In this document: positions 42,814 through 51,765 of the stretch, piece after piece | Position numbering within the stretch: position 1 is the first letter of the stretch | Layout: each line of letters opens with the position of its first letter | NCBI RefSeq assembly: GCF_007667275.1 | Contig: NZ_VDQT01000002.1 | Location: 186,001-250,000, forward strand | Reading direction: 5' to 3' | Origin: Stenotrophomonas rhizophila | Lineage (GTDB): Bacteria; Pseudomonadota; Gammaproteobacteria; Xanthomonadales; Xanthomonadaceae | DNA: 64,000 bases | The notes under the pieces: model-generated | The model's input: only the letters and a program-made list of their open reading frames with translations | Told to the model about the DNA's origin: nothing | Database searches by the model: none | Made by a program: the position numbers and the translations under genes

Positions 42814-43518
42814 CTACGCCTTCCGCGCGGCCGCGGCCTGGGCGGCGACGTACGCGTCCCACAGGGCGGGCAGCTCAGTGCCGGTGTGCTGCTTCCACAG
42901 CGAGGGCGTGTAGCGGCCCTGTCGAAGGGCGCCGTCGAGCGCCTTGACCAGCCCCGGATGCGCGGCCTCGCCCCACTTCAGGAACGCACCGGTCACACGG
43001 TAGCCGGTGTCCACGTTGTGCTCCGGCTTGACCTGGGTGGGCAGCGCCCAGCCGCCCGAGGCGTTGTCCACCCCGTAAACGTCGCGCGCGTAGTCGGCGA
43101 TGCCTTCGACCAGCCACGACGGCGCCTGTTCGCTGGCGTAACCCGGATAGCCCTGCACGATATGCATGGCTTCGTGGGTGACCAGGTCGGTGTCGTGGGG
43201 ATGCTTCTGCAGCCAGCGTGGATTGATGGTGATCGTGGCGGATTTCTCCTTTTCCCCGACATAGGCAACCCCGTCGTAAGCCGGGTCCATGACGATGCGA
43301 ACGCGGGCAGGCGCGCCCGGGTGGAAGTCCGCGCGCTCGCGCGGATAGGTGGAAAAGAAGGTGGCGATGATGCGGTCGCGCACGTCGGCAACCGTTGAAG
43401 CGCTCGGGTCCTGGTAGGTCAGGGTGACGCCTTCGCGGGTCTGCTGGATGTCGGCAGCGTGCGCTGCGGGCACGGCGAGGAGGGCGACGACGGGGGCGAT
43501 CAGGCAACGCAGACGCAT
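42814..43518 (-). CDS. Basic secretory protein (BSP) family zinc protease-like protein
   Basis: 234 residues from ATG 43516-43518; the open frame extends upstream by 34 codons without signal sequence logic. Signal peptide MRLRCLIAPVVALLAVPAAHA-AD. The zinc motif HEAMHIVQGY with a following Glu/Asp (WLVEGIADYARD) is the HExxH...E pattern of the plant and bacterial BSP family (PF04450). Also TLTYQDPSAS near the mature N-terminus and PGLVKALDGALRQG. A secreted or periplasmic peptidase; substrate unknown. Divergent from the second TonB receptor gene. Confidence 0.87.
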   Translation of the reverse strand: MRLRCLIAPVVALLAVPAAHAADIQQTREGVTLTYQDPSASTVADVRDRIIATFFSTYPRERADFHPGAPARVRIVMDPAYDGVAYVGEKEKSATITINPRWLQKHPHDTDLVTHEAMHIVQGYPGYASEQAPSWLVEGIADYARDVYGVDNASGGWALPTQVKPEHNVDTGYRVTGAFLKWGEAAHPGLVKALDGALRQGRYTPSLWKQHTGTELPALWDAYVAAQAAAARKA

Positions 43519-43670
43519 GCAGGGCACTCCGGAACGTAACGGGATGGCGCACATCGGCGACAGCGGGCGAGCGGGCCGACAGGCGCACTGATCCTGCAAC
43601 ACGTGCCGAGCCAGCCGCAAGTGCCATTTCGTTCGATCTAAGCCGGCAAAAACAGTTTCATTTCAAATTA

Positions 43671-43699
43671 TTGACAACGAATTTAGATCGATCTAGAAA
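43671..43699 (+). promoter_or_regulatory. Promoter with 12-bp palindromic operator upstream of the second TonB receptor gene
   Basis: TTGACA (43671-43676) and TAGAAA (43694-43699) with 17-bp spacing form a strong promoter about 95 bp before the receptor start. The perfect palindrome TAGATCGATCTA (43684-43695) sits between -35 and -10, a classic repressor position. A partial copy, TTCGATCTAAG, occurs at 43632-43642. Confidence 0.6.
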
Positions 43700-43792
43700 A
43701 GCGGGGTCCCCACCCCCCACGGAACCCGCCTACACACCCAACCTTCCTGCGCCTGCCTGGCACCGGGAGACCTTGTACTGGAGAACTGCAAG

Positions 43793-46540
43793 ATGAAGCG
43801 CACGTTGCTGTCGTTGCTGGTGTCGTCCGTACTGATCCATCCCCTGGCCGCACAGGCCCAGGCCGCTCCACCCGAAGAAGAAGGCGCTGCACCGGCCACG
43901 CGGCAGCTCGATGCAGTGAACGTCACCGGCTCGCTGATCCCCCGCGCGCAGATCGAAGGCCCCTCGCCGGTGACCACGATCACGGCAGAGCAGATTGAAG
44001 CGCAGGGGTTCACTACTGTCTTCGATGCACTGCGTTCGCTGCCGGCGGCCAATGGGTCCGTCCAGGACTCGCAGGGGACCGGCTTCTACACCCCGGGCGC
44101 GAAAACCGTCAGCCTGTTCGGGCTGGATCCCAGCTACACGCTCACCCTGCTCAATGGACGGCCGCTCAACAGCTATCCGCTGGCCTACAACGGCAACACC
44201 AGCATCGTGGATATCGCCAATATTCCGCTGGGGATGGTGGAGCGCATCGACGTGCTCACCGGTGGTCAGTCTTCGGTGTACGGCTCCTCGGCCGTGGCCG
44301 GCGTCATCAACATCGTGTTGAAGGACAAGGTGGAGGGCGCGCACTTCCGTTACCGCGCCGGCGGCTACAGCGACGGCGGCGGCTCAAGCCAACGCTTCAT
44401 CTTCAGCAACGGCCACAGCTTCGGCAACCTGGACCTCAGCTACGGGCTGGAGTACACCAAGCAGAAGCCGATCTACGCCTCCGACCGAAGCTACATCGAC
44501 AGCGTCAACGACAGCCCGACCGGGCCACAGGATCCCTCGCGCACCTTCCTGCGCATGCAGATGTCGCCCAATGGCTACATCGACCCCGGCCAGGCCACGT
44601 GCGCCCCGCTGTCCTACCTGTTCGGTGGCAGCACCACCTACGCGCACCGCACCGCGGCGGGCACCGGCTATTACTGTGGCAGCCCCGACAATGTTGGCAC
44701 GGCTACGCTCTACAACCGCAGCGAGGACGTCAACGCCACCACCTTCCTGCGCTACCACCTCAGCGAAACCACCGAGCTGTACTCGGACATCCTTTTCAGC
44801 TTCGGCCGCCCGACCTACTCCGGTGGCAGCCCGTTCTGGAACAAGACCTTCTACAACCAGACGACCGGCAACTACGAGCAATGGCAGCGCATTTATGCGC
44901 CTGAGGAGGTGGGCATGGACGCGAAGGACCAGCGCGTCTACACCCGCTCGCTGAACATTACCGCCGGCGCGCGCGGTGGTCTGGGCGATACCGGATTCGA
45001 CTACGACGTGTACGTGAACCGTTCGAGCACCGACGTCACCCGCAAGTCCACCGACTTCCTCGCCGTGAGTGGCATCGACGACTACTACCTCGGTCCGATG
45101 CTGGGCAGGGTGAATGGCTATGACGCCTACGCACCCAACCTGGACGCGCTGTACCAGCCGCTGACGCGCGGTCAGTACGACCAGTTCAGCGGCACCAATC
45201 GCGCCGAATCCAACGCCTCGCGCACCGGCGTCACCGCGCTGGTCACCAACACCTCATTGTTCACCCTGCCTGCCGGCGACGTCGGCGTTGCGATGATCCT
45301 GCAGGGCACCCGCGAGAAGTTCTTCAACCAGTCGGCCGATCCCAATGCCGCCACGCTGTTCCGTGGGCAGACCGCAGGCACCTCGGCAGAGGGACAGCGC
45401 GATCTGTACGCCATAGGCGCGGAACTGCAGGTGCCGATCTTCGACACCTTCAGTGCCAACCTGTCCGGTCGCTACGACAAGTATTCCCTGCAGGGCGGTG
45501 GCGGCAACGGCAAGGCGACATGGAAGCTGGGCCTGGAGTACCGCCCGATCGACTCGCTCCTGCTGCGTGGCAGCTATGCGACTGCGTTCCGCTCACCCGA
45601 CATGTTCTACCTGTATTCGCGCGAAAGCAGTGGTTACACCACCAACGTGGATACCTTCCTGTGCCGCCAGGCAGGGTACACCTCCGAAAACTTCGACGAG
45701 TGCCCGCAGGCGTCGCTGTCGGTGCTCTCCTCCAGCACCGGCAACCGCGACCTGAAGGACATCACCGCCGAAACCTTCACGTACGGCTTCGTCTGGTCGG
45801 CGCTGGACAACGCCCTGAACCTTTCGGTGGACTACAACTCGGTGAAGATCGAGAACGAGGTCAACATTCTCGGCACCGACAGCATCCTCACCACCGAGGC
45901 CAACTGCCGGCTGGGTGCTTCGGAGAACGGCGATGTGGCCTTCGACATCAACTCGCCCACCTGCCGGCAGATCCTGGCCCAGGTGCAGCGCCTGCCGGCG
46001 AACGATCCGCTGAACCCCAACGGCGTGTCCAAGGTGTTCTCCTATCCGATCAACCTGGCCAAGCAGCGCCAGACCGGTATCCAGGCGTCGGCAGATTACA
46101 AGTGGAGCGCCGGGCGCGCGGGCGAATTCGGGGTGAACGCCGGCTACTACCGCTCGCTGAAGCACGAGCTGCAACAGCAGGAAGGCGACCCGGTCTACGA
46201 CATGCTCTGCTGCGCAAACTCCAATGAGCTGCACTACCGCGCAACCTTCGGGGCGAACTGGAACATCGGCGCGTTCAGCACCAACGTCTATGGCATCCGC
46301 AACGCACCGACCTGGAACGCCATCGGCGAGGAGCGCAACATCGGCCCGTGGACGACCTGGAACGCTACGGTCAACTACCGGATCAACAAGGTGGCCAGCG
46401 TGCTGCTGACCGCCAACAACCTCACCAACGAACGCCCGCCGGTGGATCGTAGCAATGGCAATTGGCCGTATTACGACCAGGGCGTGTACAACGCCTTCGG
46501 ACGGTCGATGTTCGTAGAGCTGTCACTGGACTTCCAGTAG
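43793..46540 (+). CDS. TonB-dependent outer-membrane receptor
   Basis: 915 residues. The signal peptide ends near AQA-QAAPP. TonB box region LDAVNVTGSLIPR, plug (SPVTTITAEQIEAQGFTTVFDALRSLP, VSLFGLDPSYTLTLLNGRPL, MVERIDVLTGGQSSVYGSSAVAGVINIVLKD), then the barrel ending in Phe-Gln (MFVELSLDFQ). GGAGAA lies 8 bases before ATG 43793. Transported substrate unknown; no glycosidase or siderophore gene adjoins it. It is expressed from its own operator-containing promoter. The neighbouring divergent gene encodes a secreted protease, so peptides are one possible ligand (inference). Confidence 0.92.
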   Translation: MKRTLLSLLVSSVLIHPLAAQAQAAPPEEEGAAPATRQLDAVNVTGSLIPRAQIEGPSPVTTITAEQIEAQGFTTVFDALRSLPAANGSVQDSQGTGFYTPGAKTVSLFGLDPSYTLTLLNGRPLNSYPLAYNGNTSIVDIANIPLGMVERIDVLTGGQSSVYGSSAVAGVINIVLKDKVEGAHFRYRAGGYSDGGGSSQRFIFSNGHSFGNLDLSYGLEYTKQKPIYASDRSYIDSVNDSPTGPQDPSRTFLRMQMSPNGYIDPGQATCAPLSYLFGGSTTYAHRTAAGTGYYCGSPDNVGTATLYNRSEDVNATTFLRYHLSETTELYSDILFSFGRPTYSGGSPFWNKTFYNQTTGNYEQWQRIYAPEEVGMDAKDQRVYTRSLNITAGARGGLGDTGFDYDVYVNRSSTDVTRKSTDFLAVSGIDDYYLGPMLGRVNGYDAYAPNLDALYQPLTRGQYDQFSGTNRAESNASRTGVTALVTNTSLFTLPAGDVGVAMILQGTREKFFNQSADPNAATLFRGQTAGTSAEGQRDLYAIGAELQVPIFDTFSANLSGRYDKYSLQGGGGNGKATWKLGLEYRPIDSLLLRGSYATAFRSPDMFYLYSRESSGYTTNVDTFLCRQAGYTSENFDECPQASLSVLSSSTGNRDLKDITAETFTYGFVWSALDNALNLSVDYNSVKIENEVNILGTDSILTTEANCRLGASENGDVAFDINSPTCRQILAQVQRLPANDPLNPNGVSKVFSYPINLAKQRQTGIQASADYKWSAGRAGEFGVNAGYYRSLKHELQQQEGDPVYDMLCCANSNELHYRATFGANWNIGAFSTNVYGIRNAPTWNAIGEERNIGPWTTWNATVNYRINKVASVLLTANNLTNERPPVDRSNGNWPYYDQGVYNAFGRSMFVELSLDFQ

Positions 46541-46611
46541 CAGAGCGCCGGGGTGGCCATTCGAATGGTCACCCCGGTTGATGCTTCCTGCTACCGAGCC
46601 GGCGCGGCGAC

Positions 46612-46760
46612 GGCACCGTGCACCTCGCGCAGTTTGCCGGTCAGCGCCAACTCCCCCAGCAGCTCGCGATTGCCCAGCAGGTGGGCTAGATCCGGTCGCT
46701 GCCGGGCAGAATGCCAGCGAAATGCCCAGCTCGAAGCGGCCCCGGATCCTGGTAGCGCAT
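46612..46760 (-). pseudogene. Decayed comM fragment (remnant 1)
   Basis: About 150 bp aligns by eye with comM bases near 55075-55210: CGCAGTTTGCCGGTCAGCGC against CGCAGTTCACCGGTCAGCGC, then TTGCCCAGCAG, GGTCGCTG, ATGCCCAGC... and TCGAAGCG. One frame still reads RFELGISLAF against RFDLAIALGI. Several indels break the frame. It marks the left border of the 46.6-53.9 kb island. The rest of 46541-46918 shows no gene. Confidence 0.65.
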
Positions 46761-46918
46761 TGCGCACCCCGACAGGCGCCCATCCTGGCGGCAGGTCGTG
46801 CGGGCCGGCAGTGCTATGCAGTTGAACCCATCATGGCTAACATGCGCCGATCGACCCGGTGGGCACCGGCATCGAGGTTCCCCCTAGCCTGCTGCTTTGA
46901 CCTTTCCGCGTGGACACC

Positions 46919-47389
46919 ATGACGAAGAAGCTTCGTTTGTTCCTGGCAGTAGTGGTATGCCTGTTTCTTACCTCCTGCAAGATCGATTATTCCATGGTCC
47001 GCGTCGCGCCGCCGAGCGGGCCGATTGCGCACCTTGTCGGCGGGATAAACGCGCCACGCGGCGGAGGCGCTTACGTCATCGCCGTGAATGGGGTCAGCGT
47101 TGGAATGCCTACGCTAGGTCGCGAGATGCTGATCCCCGCGGGCAAGACCACGCTGAGCATGGCGTTCTGGTATGGCGTGTGGCGCGCGCGCGGCGAACAT
47201 ACCCAGGAGTTCGAGGAGGATGCCTATTACACGGCCGAGGTGACCCCGAACTACGAGGCTAAGCAGGCGCAGTACACGTTCACGAAGGTGTCCCGGCTTC
47301 AGTTTCAGGCGTTCCTTTGCGCGACGCAGCGCCAAGCGCAGGAAAATCTGAAGAACATCAATCCGCAGCAGGCACCTGCCTGCGGTTGA
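46919..47389 (+). CDS. Putative lipoprotein of unknown function
   Basis: 156 residues from ATG 46919; a GTG at 46910 is in frame. Lipoprotein signal MTKKLRLFLAVVVCLFLTSC with lipobox LTSC. The mature part has a central YVIAVNGVSVGMP, a strand-rich region (AGKTTLSMAFWYGVW, DAYYTAEVTPNYEAKQAQYTFTKV) that resembles the PEGA-like or DUF2846-type lipoproteins in outline, and a Gln/Asn-rich C-terminus. Function not recognised. First gene after the left comM remnant; it may belong to the older chromosome or to the island. Confidence 0.72.
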   Translation: MTKKLRLFLAVVVCLFLTSCKIDYSMVRVAPPSGPIAHLVGGINAPRGGGAYVIAVNGVSVGMPTLGREMLIPAGKTTLSMAFWYGVWRARGEHTQEFEEDAYYTAEVTPNYEAKQAQYTFTKVSRLQFQAFLCATQRQAQENLKNINPQQAPACG

Positions 47390-47573
47390 TTCGCGTATGG
47401 TTTAGCGCCGTCCAGGGTCTCACGGCAGCGGTCGGGACGCCACGTTGCAGCCAGGGACTGTACGGTGAATCTCACCAACGGCAACCGGGAGCATTTGGCG
47501 TCATGAGAAGCCGGCTTGGGCGACTAACCTTTTCATCCTTGGTGGGGTACCTTCGGGACATGGAAGTCTACCC

Positions 47574-47804
47574 ATGCCCGTCACCTATCGGCCGTTTAGG
47601 TGTTTTCTTTTGCGGGGCATCAAGGGCTTCTGCGTTGAGCAGGTTTCAGCTTCCTACTGGCCAACGGAAGAGCTTAAGGTTGGAATTGCCGAGGAACTTG
47701 TCGAGCCCGAAGAGCCTTCGTACTATGAGCCAGCGACGATGTCGTTGGTGCTCGCTAAGCGTGCTATGGACTACTTAAGAGATATTTTTCGAAGACCTGG
47801 CTAA
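47574..47804 (+). CDS. Hypothetical 76-residue protein
   Basis: The ORF encodes MPVTYRPFRCFLLRGIKGF, a mid part VEQVSASYWPTEELKVGIAEEL and a C-terminus KRAMDYLRDIFRRPG. It has balanced composition unlike GC-rich shadow ORFs, and lies on the same strand 18 bp before the next gene. No family recognised, no clear ribosome binding site. It could be the remaining part of a larger gene or a small partner of the 299-residue protein that follows. GC content drops noticeably from here to 48.7 kb. Confidence 0.45.
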   Translation: MPVTYRPFRCFLLRGIKGFCVEQVSASYWPTEELKVGIAEELVEPEEPSYYEPATMSLVLAKRAMDYLRDIFRRPG

Positions 47805-47822
47805 TTCGGAGTAGTGATCAGC

Positions 47823-48722
47823 ATGGATGATTGGCATGAAATGAGGAGGGATGCTTTAGTAGAGAGCATCAGGGCCTCCGCAGTTAGCATCAATGGGGAA
47901 GCTGAAAGACTCCGGAAGATTTATCCCTATGATTTTGACCCCGCGCTAGCCAACATGTGGTGTGCGACGGCAGTAAAGGATGCCTTGGTTCGCGTAACGC
48001 TTCTCATCGAACAGAACTTTGAGGCGATCAATACACTGGGCTTAGTCGCTGTTTCGCGATATTTGTTCGAGCTGAGTGTCTGGCTAAAGCTGTTTGAAAA
48101 GGACTCGAGATACGGCCTCTTCTACTACGGGCAGCTGATCGATACCCAGCGTCGGTACTACGAAGGCACGCTCGGTCAGATGAAGCGGGAGCACAAAATT
48201 CTAAGGGACTGTGAAGCGAAGGAGCGTCGAGAACTCGATGCGCAGCTGCCTGCGCAGAGCACTCCGGAGGACCGTGCGCGCGTAAGACGTGAGATTGCTG
48301 AGGCCATTGACAAGGTGGCTGCACGCAACTTTTCGATCTATGCAGGGGAGGCTAGCCTCGACGGATACGGGCCACAGGCTAACCATATCCAGTTCCGCGC
48401 TATTCCCGAAGTTATGAATAGTCTAAATGGCCTGGCAGGCGACCAGAGTATCTTTGACCAAAGTGTGCTTCCGCACATCAAAGATCTGTGGTTTGACGCT
48501 AAAGGCAAACGGCGTCGCTGGAGGTGGAACGAGATGGCAGAGTTGGTTGGGATGGAAACGGAATATGAATACATCTACGCGTTTTCCAGCAAGCTTCTCC
48601 ACGCAACGCCATCAAGCATTTCAACTGATCAAATGGATCTGCTGCCGGACGAGTACATTGTCTTCATGAGGTACGTTGAAGCGAAGTTGATGGATCTGGT
48701 TGAAGTCTCAAGGAAGTACTGA
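47823..48722 (+). CDS. Island protein of unknown function, alpha-helical
   Basis: 299 residues from ATG 47823 with GGAG 11 bases upstream; GTG 47814 is less likely. Mostly helical. Landmarks are NMWCATAVKDALVRVTLLIEQ, RYLFELSVWLKLFEKDSRYG, a charged coiled coil (MKREHKILRDCEAKERRELD, about 115-165), NHIQFRAIPEVMN, and YEYIYAFSSKLLHATP near the C-terminus. The ELSVWLKLF and YxxSSKLLHATP pattern is reminiscent of the DUF5677/AbiV-type helical proteins in defence-rich regions, but no firm assignment can be made. Codon use is AT-richer than the surrounding core genes, supporting horizontal acquisition. Tail end lies 225 bp before comM remnant 2. Confidence 0.72.
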   Translation: MDDWHEMRRDALVESIRASAVSINGEAERLRKIYPYDFDPALANMWCATAVKDALVRVTLLIEQNFEAINTLGLVAVSRYLFELSVWLKLFEKDSRYGLFYYGQLIDTQRRYYEGTLGQMKREHKILRDCEAKERRELDAQLPAQSTPEDRARVRREIAEAIDKVAARNFSIYAGEASLDGYGPQANHIQFRAIPEVMNSLNGLAGDQSIFDQSVLPHIKDLWFDAKGKRRRWRWNEMAELVGMETEYEYIYAFSSKLLHATPSSISTDQMDLLPDEYIVFMRYVEAKLMDLVEVSRKY

Positions 48723-48948
48723 CCCGTTGAGTCAGATGAGGTTGTGCCGCTTGCCTTCAGGTGGGGGAATCCAATGGCCCGTTCGAGCCGGCTTACGGCT
48801 GGACTCGACAAGGTTGACGCGGCTCCTGTCAGTGCGATCAGTATCGTATTCGAAGAGGGACCTGCGTCTACTCGCCGGAGCGGGGGGCGTGACCAACCCC
48901 GGATAGCAGGGCCATTAGCAAGAAGAGATTTCGACCTTGACCGGTAGG

Positions 48949-49003
48949 GGAACGCATCGGTCCGTGCAGCGCGGACGACCATCACCGTGCCCGACTCCGA
49001 GAG
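48949..49003 (-). pseudogene. comM fragment (remnant 2)
   Basis: About 55 bp matching comM near 54434-54488, including ACCATCACCGTGCC and GGGGAA.GCATC. The minus frame reads ESGTVMVVRAARTDAFP, against ESGTVMVARAARTDAFP in the intact ComM. Flanking sequence (48723-48948, 49004-49153) shows no gene. It corresponds to a different part of comM than remnants 1 and 3. Confidence 0.7.
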
Positions 49004-49153
49004 AGGTGCTGGGCCGTTCTGGGGAACGTCACCTGCAGACCCGCAATGGTCCAGTAGAAATCCCGGACGCAATGGCGGGCTTGGTGGCGACATGGCTCCA
49101 TCGACGAGCCGGGCGGGAATAAGTGCGGTTGCGTGCCTGGCCGGCTCTACAGC

Positions 49154-51121
49154 TCACTTCACAGCGCTGCCAGCAATTTGCTTGCTACCGGTCACGGACT
49201 TGAAGAAGGCTATCAACCAGTCTTTGTCCCATTCCTTCTTGTGCTGTCTCTTCTTGCCGTCGTCCTGGGTAACATCCTCATCCTCATCCTCATCGTCATC
49301 CTCATTCTGTGAGACATAGCGGTGGGTGAAGCAGTACGCCTTTATGGACGCGGTGCGAAAATGGTCCTCGAGGTTGCTCCCCCTGGCGCTGAAGATGATG
49401 TTCAGCGCCCTGGAGATTTGAGCATCGGGGTCAGATCCATCGTCAATCACCAGTGGGGTCATTGCGCCCTGTCGGGTCTGGATCTCGATCCAGAAGGCCG
49501 TTCTTCCATCTGACAGCGTCACACCCACGACCAGCGCGCCTCGCTCCAGCCCTCCGGACCGCCTGCCTTCCTGATGGAGGAACGCCCATCCCTTACGAAC
49601 TCGCTGGTCGTAGCTGACCGCCCGCTCCAGTCCATCTAGAAAGTTCCAGCAGATGCATGACCCAATCGGCACGCGCTGGGTCGAATCCTGAGGGTAGACC
49701 AGGCTGAAGTCAGCAATGGCACCTTCAGCCTTGACCGCCTCCAATACCTCGAGAAGCGCCACGAAGTTGCTCTCGGTCGCGCGGTTCTTCAGTCGGGCGT
49801 CGAGCGCGCTCTTGGAGTCCTTGGCACCATCGCGGTCGCCGAACGAGCCGTCCTCGGTACTGGTGTTCGGTCCCGGGGCCCTTGGCTCGGTGTACATCGA
49901 ACTATGGTCCTTCACCAAGTCAAAGCGTGGAGGGGCATTCATCCACTCGAACGTATCGCTGGGCTCGTCGAACGCCTGATGGATGGTTGAACCATTGTGG
50001 CCATCGTTGTCTTGCATGCCATTCGGGCGCTTTTGGCCGCGGTCCGGCGCGCCACCATAGGGGCGAGGTCCGCCCGAGTGCTCGAGATCACCGTCCCGGC
50101 CGCCATCGTTGACCAGGATGTCGCCCATCTCTGGAAAGTCACGTGGTAGCGAAAACCCGAGCAATGAGGTGACAAGGAACGTCTTGCGCGGTCGACGGCC
50201 CCTATGTGGTGTCAGGTAGTACCCCATTACCTTGCCGCTGTAGGGGCCAAGGTCTGGATCCATGGGGATCTGCGCATTGGAGTACCACGAGTAATCACCA
50301 CCGAACGCGGCGTCGTTCTGCGCTTTGAGCATCGGTGTATAGAGCGCGTTGGCCGTGGCCTTGCCGTAGGGGTAGAAGTGCAGCAGTGCAACAGATACGG
50401 CATCCGCCTTACGCATCCCTCGTTGCATCACTAGATGAAAGCAACGAGGGTCCTGCAGCTCGCGCGTCCAGTTTCCAGCGAACTCCTTGTCCAGGAAGAT
50501 CACCCTGCCGACAGTTTCATCCCAAATCCCGGCGGTGAACACGGACGCCAGATAGGTAGAGCGGGCATAGAAGGTCCGAAATATCAGGCTTCGCGGAATC
50601 AAGAACTCGATCCCACTGGTGGAGTCTTCTGCCATCAACACCCCGCTGCGGAAGCGGACGCTGTGCTCGAGGTGAAGCTGGCTGGTCGGAACCGCCTTGA
50701 GAGGGAAGTCCCCGTCCTTGCCGATGACTGTGTCGAGCTGGATATTGCGCCCGTACTTGCCAGAGCCTTCTGCGTTCGACAAGGCATCGCCCAGGGACAG
50801 CTCTCGGGTGGGAAGTACACCTACGCGCCTGCCGTCACGGTAGACGTAACCAATGCGAATCGAAGGCAGGGCACCGACCAGGACCCTGGCTACAAAAGGC
50901 ATCTGCTCCGAATAGCCGAAGAGCTTGGCGATCTGATCCGGCGTTGCCTTGGCCGGATCTTTGATGTCATCGGGTAGGGGTGCCAGATAGCAGCACACCG
51001 ACGTCGATGTAGAGCCCTTATGGGGCTTGGTGTAGCGATCAATCCAACGGATGAAATACAGCCGCGAATCGCCGGGGTAGTCCTTGAAGTCCATCGTGTG
51101 CCAATCGATACGTAGCGACAC
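49154..51121 (-). CDS. Large island protein of unknown function, possibly TnsE-like
   Basis: 655 residues, ATG 51119-51121. Three zones. The N-terminal half (about 1-330) has LYFIRWIDRYTKP, IEFLIPRSLIFRTFYARSTYLASVF and ADAVSVALLHFYPYG. A hydrophilic Gly/Asp/Pro-rich linker spans about 335-430. The C-terminal domain (about 445-600) has SNFVALLEVLEAVK, GWAFLHQEG, RTAFWIEIQTRQ and ALNIIFSARGSNLEDHF, followed by an acidic run (NEDDDEDEDEDV) and a basic tail. Overall order and the IP...R..F..S.Y pattern recall TnsE of Tn7-like elements, which also target comM in other bacteria. By eye this is only a weak resemblance and no TnsABCD gene is intact here. Otherwise hypothetical. Confidence 0.65.
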   Translation of the reverse strand: MSLRIDWHTMDFKDYPGDSRLYFIRWIDRYTKPHKGSTSTSVCCYLAPLPDDIKDPAKATPDQIAKLFGYSEQMPFVARVLVGALPSIRIGYVYRDGRRVGVLPTRELSLGDALSNAEGSGKYGRNIQLDTVIGKDGDFPLKAVPTSQLHLEHSVRFRSGVLMAEDSTSGIEFLIPRSLIFRTFYARSTYLASVFTAGIWDETVGRVIFLDKEFAGNWTRELQDPRCFHLVMQRGMRKADAVSVALLHFYPYGKATANALYTPMLKAQNDAAFGGDYSWYSNAQIPMDPDLGPYSGKVMGYYLTPHRGRRPRKTFLVTSLLGFSLPRDFPEMGDILVNDGGRDGDLEHSGGPRPYGGAPDRGQKRPNGMQDNDGHNGSTIHQAFDEPSDTFEWMNAPPRFDLVKDHSSMYTEPRAPGPNTSTEDGSFGDRDGAKDSKSALDARLKNRATESNFVALLEVLEAVKAEGAIADFSLVYPQDSTQRVPIGSCICWNFLDGLERAVSYDQRVRKGWAFLHQEGRRSGGLERGALVVGVTLSDGRTAFWIEIQTRQGAMTPLVIDDGSDPDAQISRALNIIFSARGSNLEDHFRTASIKAYCFTHRYVSQNEDDDEDEDEDVTQDDGKKRQHKKEWDKDWLIAFFKSVTGSKQIAGSAVK

Positions 51122-51365
51122 AACAATAGCGGCACCGATGGCGGTGCCTTTAGTATCGGGCCTCGTGGAATAGGTCTGCCGCCAGCCAGCGTCTCACCAA
51201 GCAAGCTGCCGCCTCCTAAAAGGGGGGCGGCTCTCAATCTCTGCTCCGGCGAACTAGCATCGTTAACGCACGGCAGCAACAGGACGTGCCAAACCATGGC
51301 TAACGCAATGTGCAGGACGCAGAACATGTCCTACGCCGCGAGATAGATCGTTCAAGCTCCGAAGC

Positions 51366-51661
51366 TCACTTAACCGATGTACCAGATACATTACCCTGCG
51401 GTCCGGCGCTGCTGTCGGTCCTGGACAGCAGGTCATTTATGCGGTCAAGGTCCCCTGGCGCGACCGGATCTGCCTCCAGAAACTTTAGGATGGCCACAAT
51501 TTCGGCCAACAGATCTTCAAGATCGTGCTCCTCGGAAAGCAAATTCTCCCGCGCCTTCCACTTGATAATGAGCTGTTAACTTCGTTCTTGAGAGAATGGC
51601 TGCTAGCCTTGATCTTAACGTTTGCAATAGCGTCAGCGATCCTCTTTCCCAAATCTTACAT
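51366..51661 (-). pseudogene. Decayed small gene with ATG-TAA start and a frameshift
   Basis: An ideal ribosome site (AAAGGAG) precedes ATG at 51659-51661, but the next codon is TAA. Downstream, two frames joined near 51578 encode GKRIADAIANVKIKASSHSLK and then IIKWKARENLLSEEHDLEDL, AEIVAILKFLEADP, LSRTDSSAGPQG with stop at 51366. The charged helical composition looks like real protein. It sits directly upstream of the 655-residue gene on the same strand and probably once formed an operon with it. Family not recognised. 51662-51765 holds nothing else. Confidence 0.5.
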
Positions 51662-51765
51662 GCCAGCGCTCCTTTACCTGAGTACGACGAAAAACATCAC
51701 ATAGGCACTGCGGCCAGGCTACGAGCTGCGATGTACCCACGACCCTCGTTTCCCAACCGAACCTG

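Noticed and set aside
43519..46540. Lasso-peptide cluster formed by the Asn-synthetase-like gene, BSP protease and TonB receptor
   Set aside because: No B-protein (leader-binding and protease) genes and no precursor with a Gly1/Asp or Glu pattern; the receptor has its own promoter and the protease is divergent.
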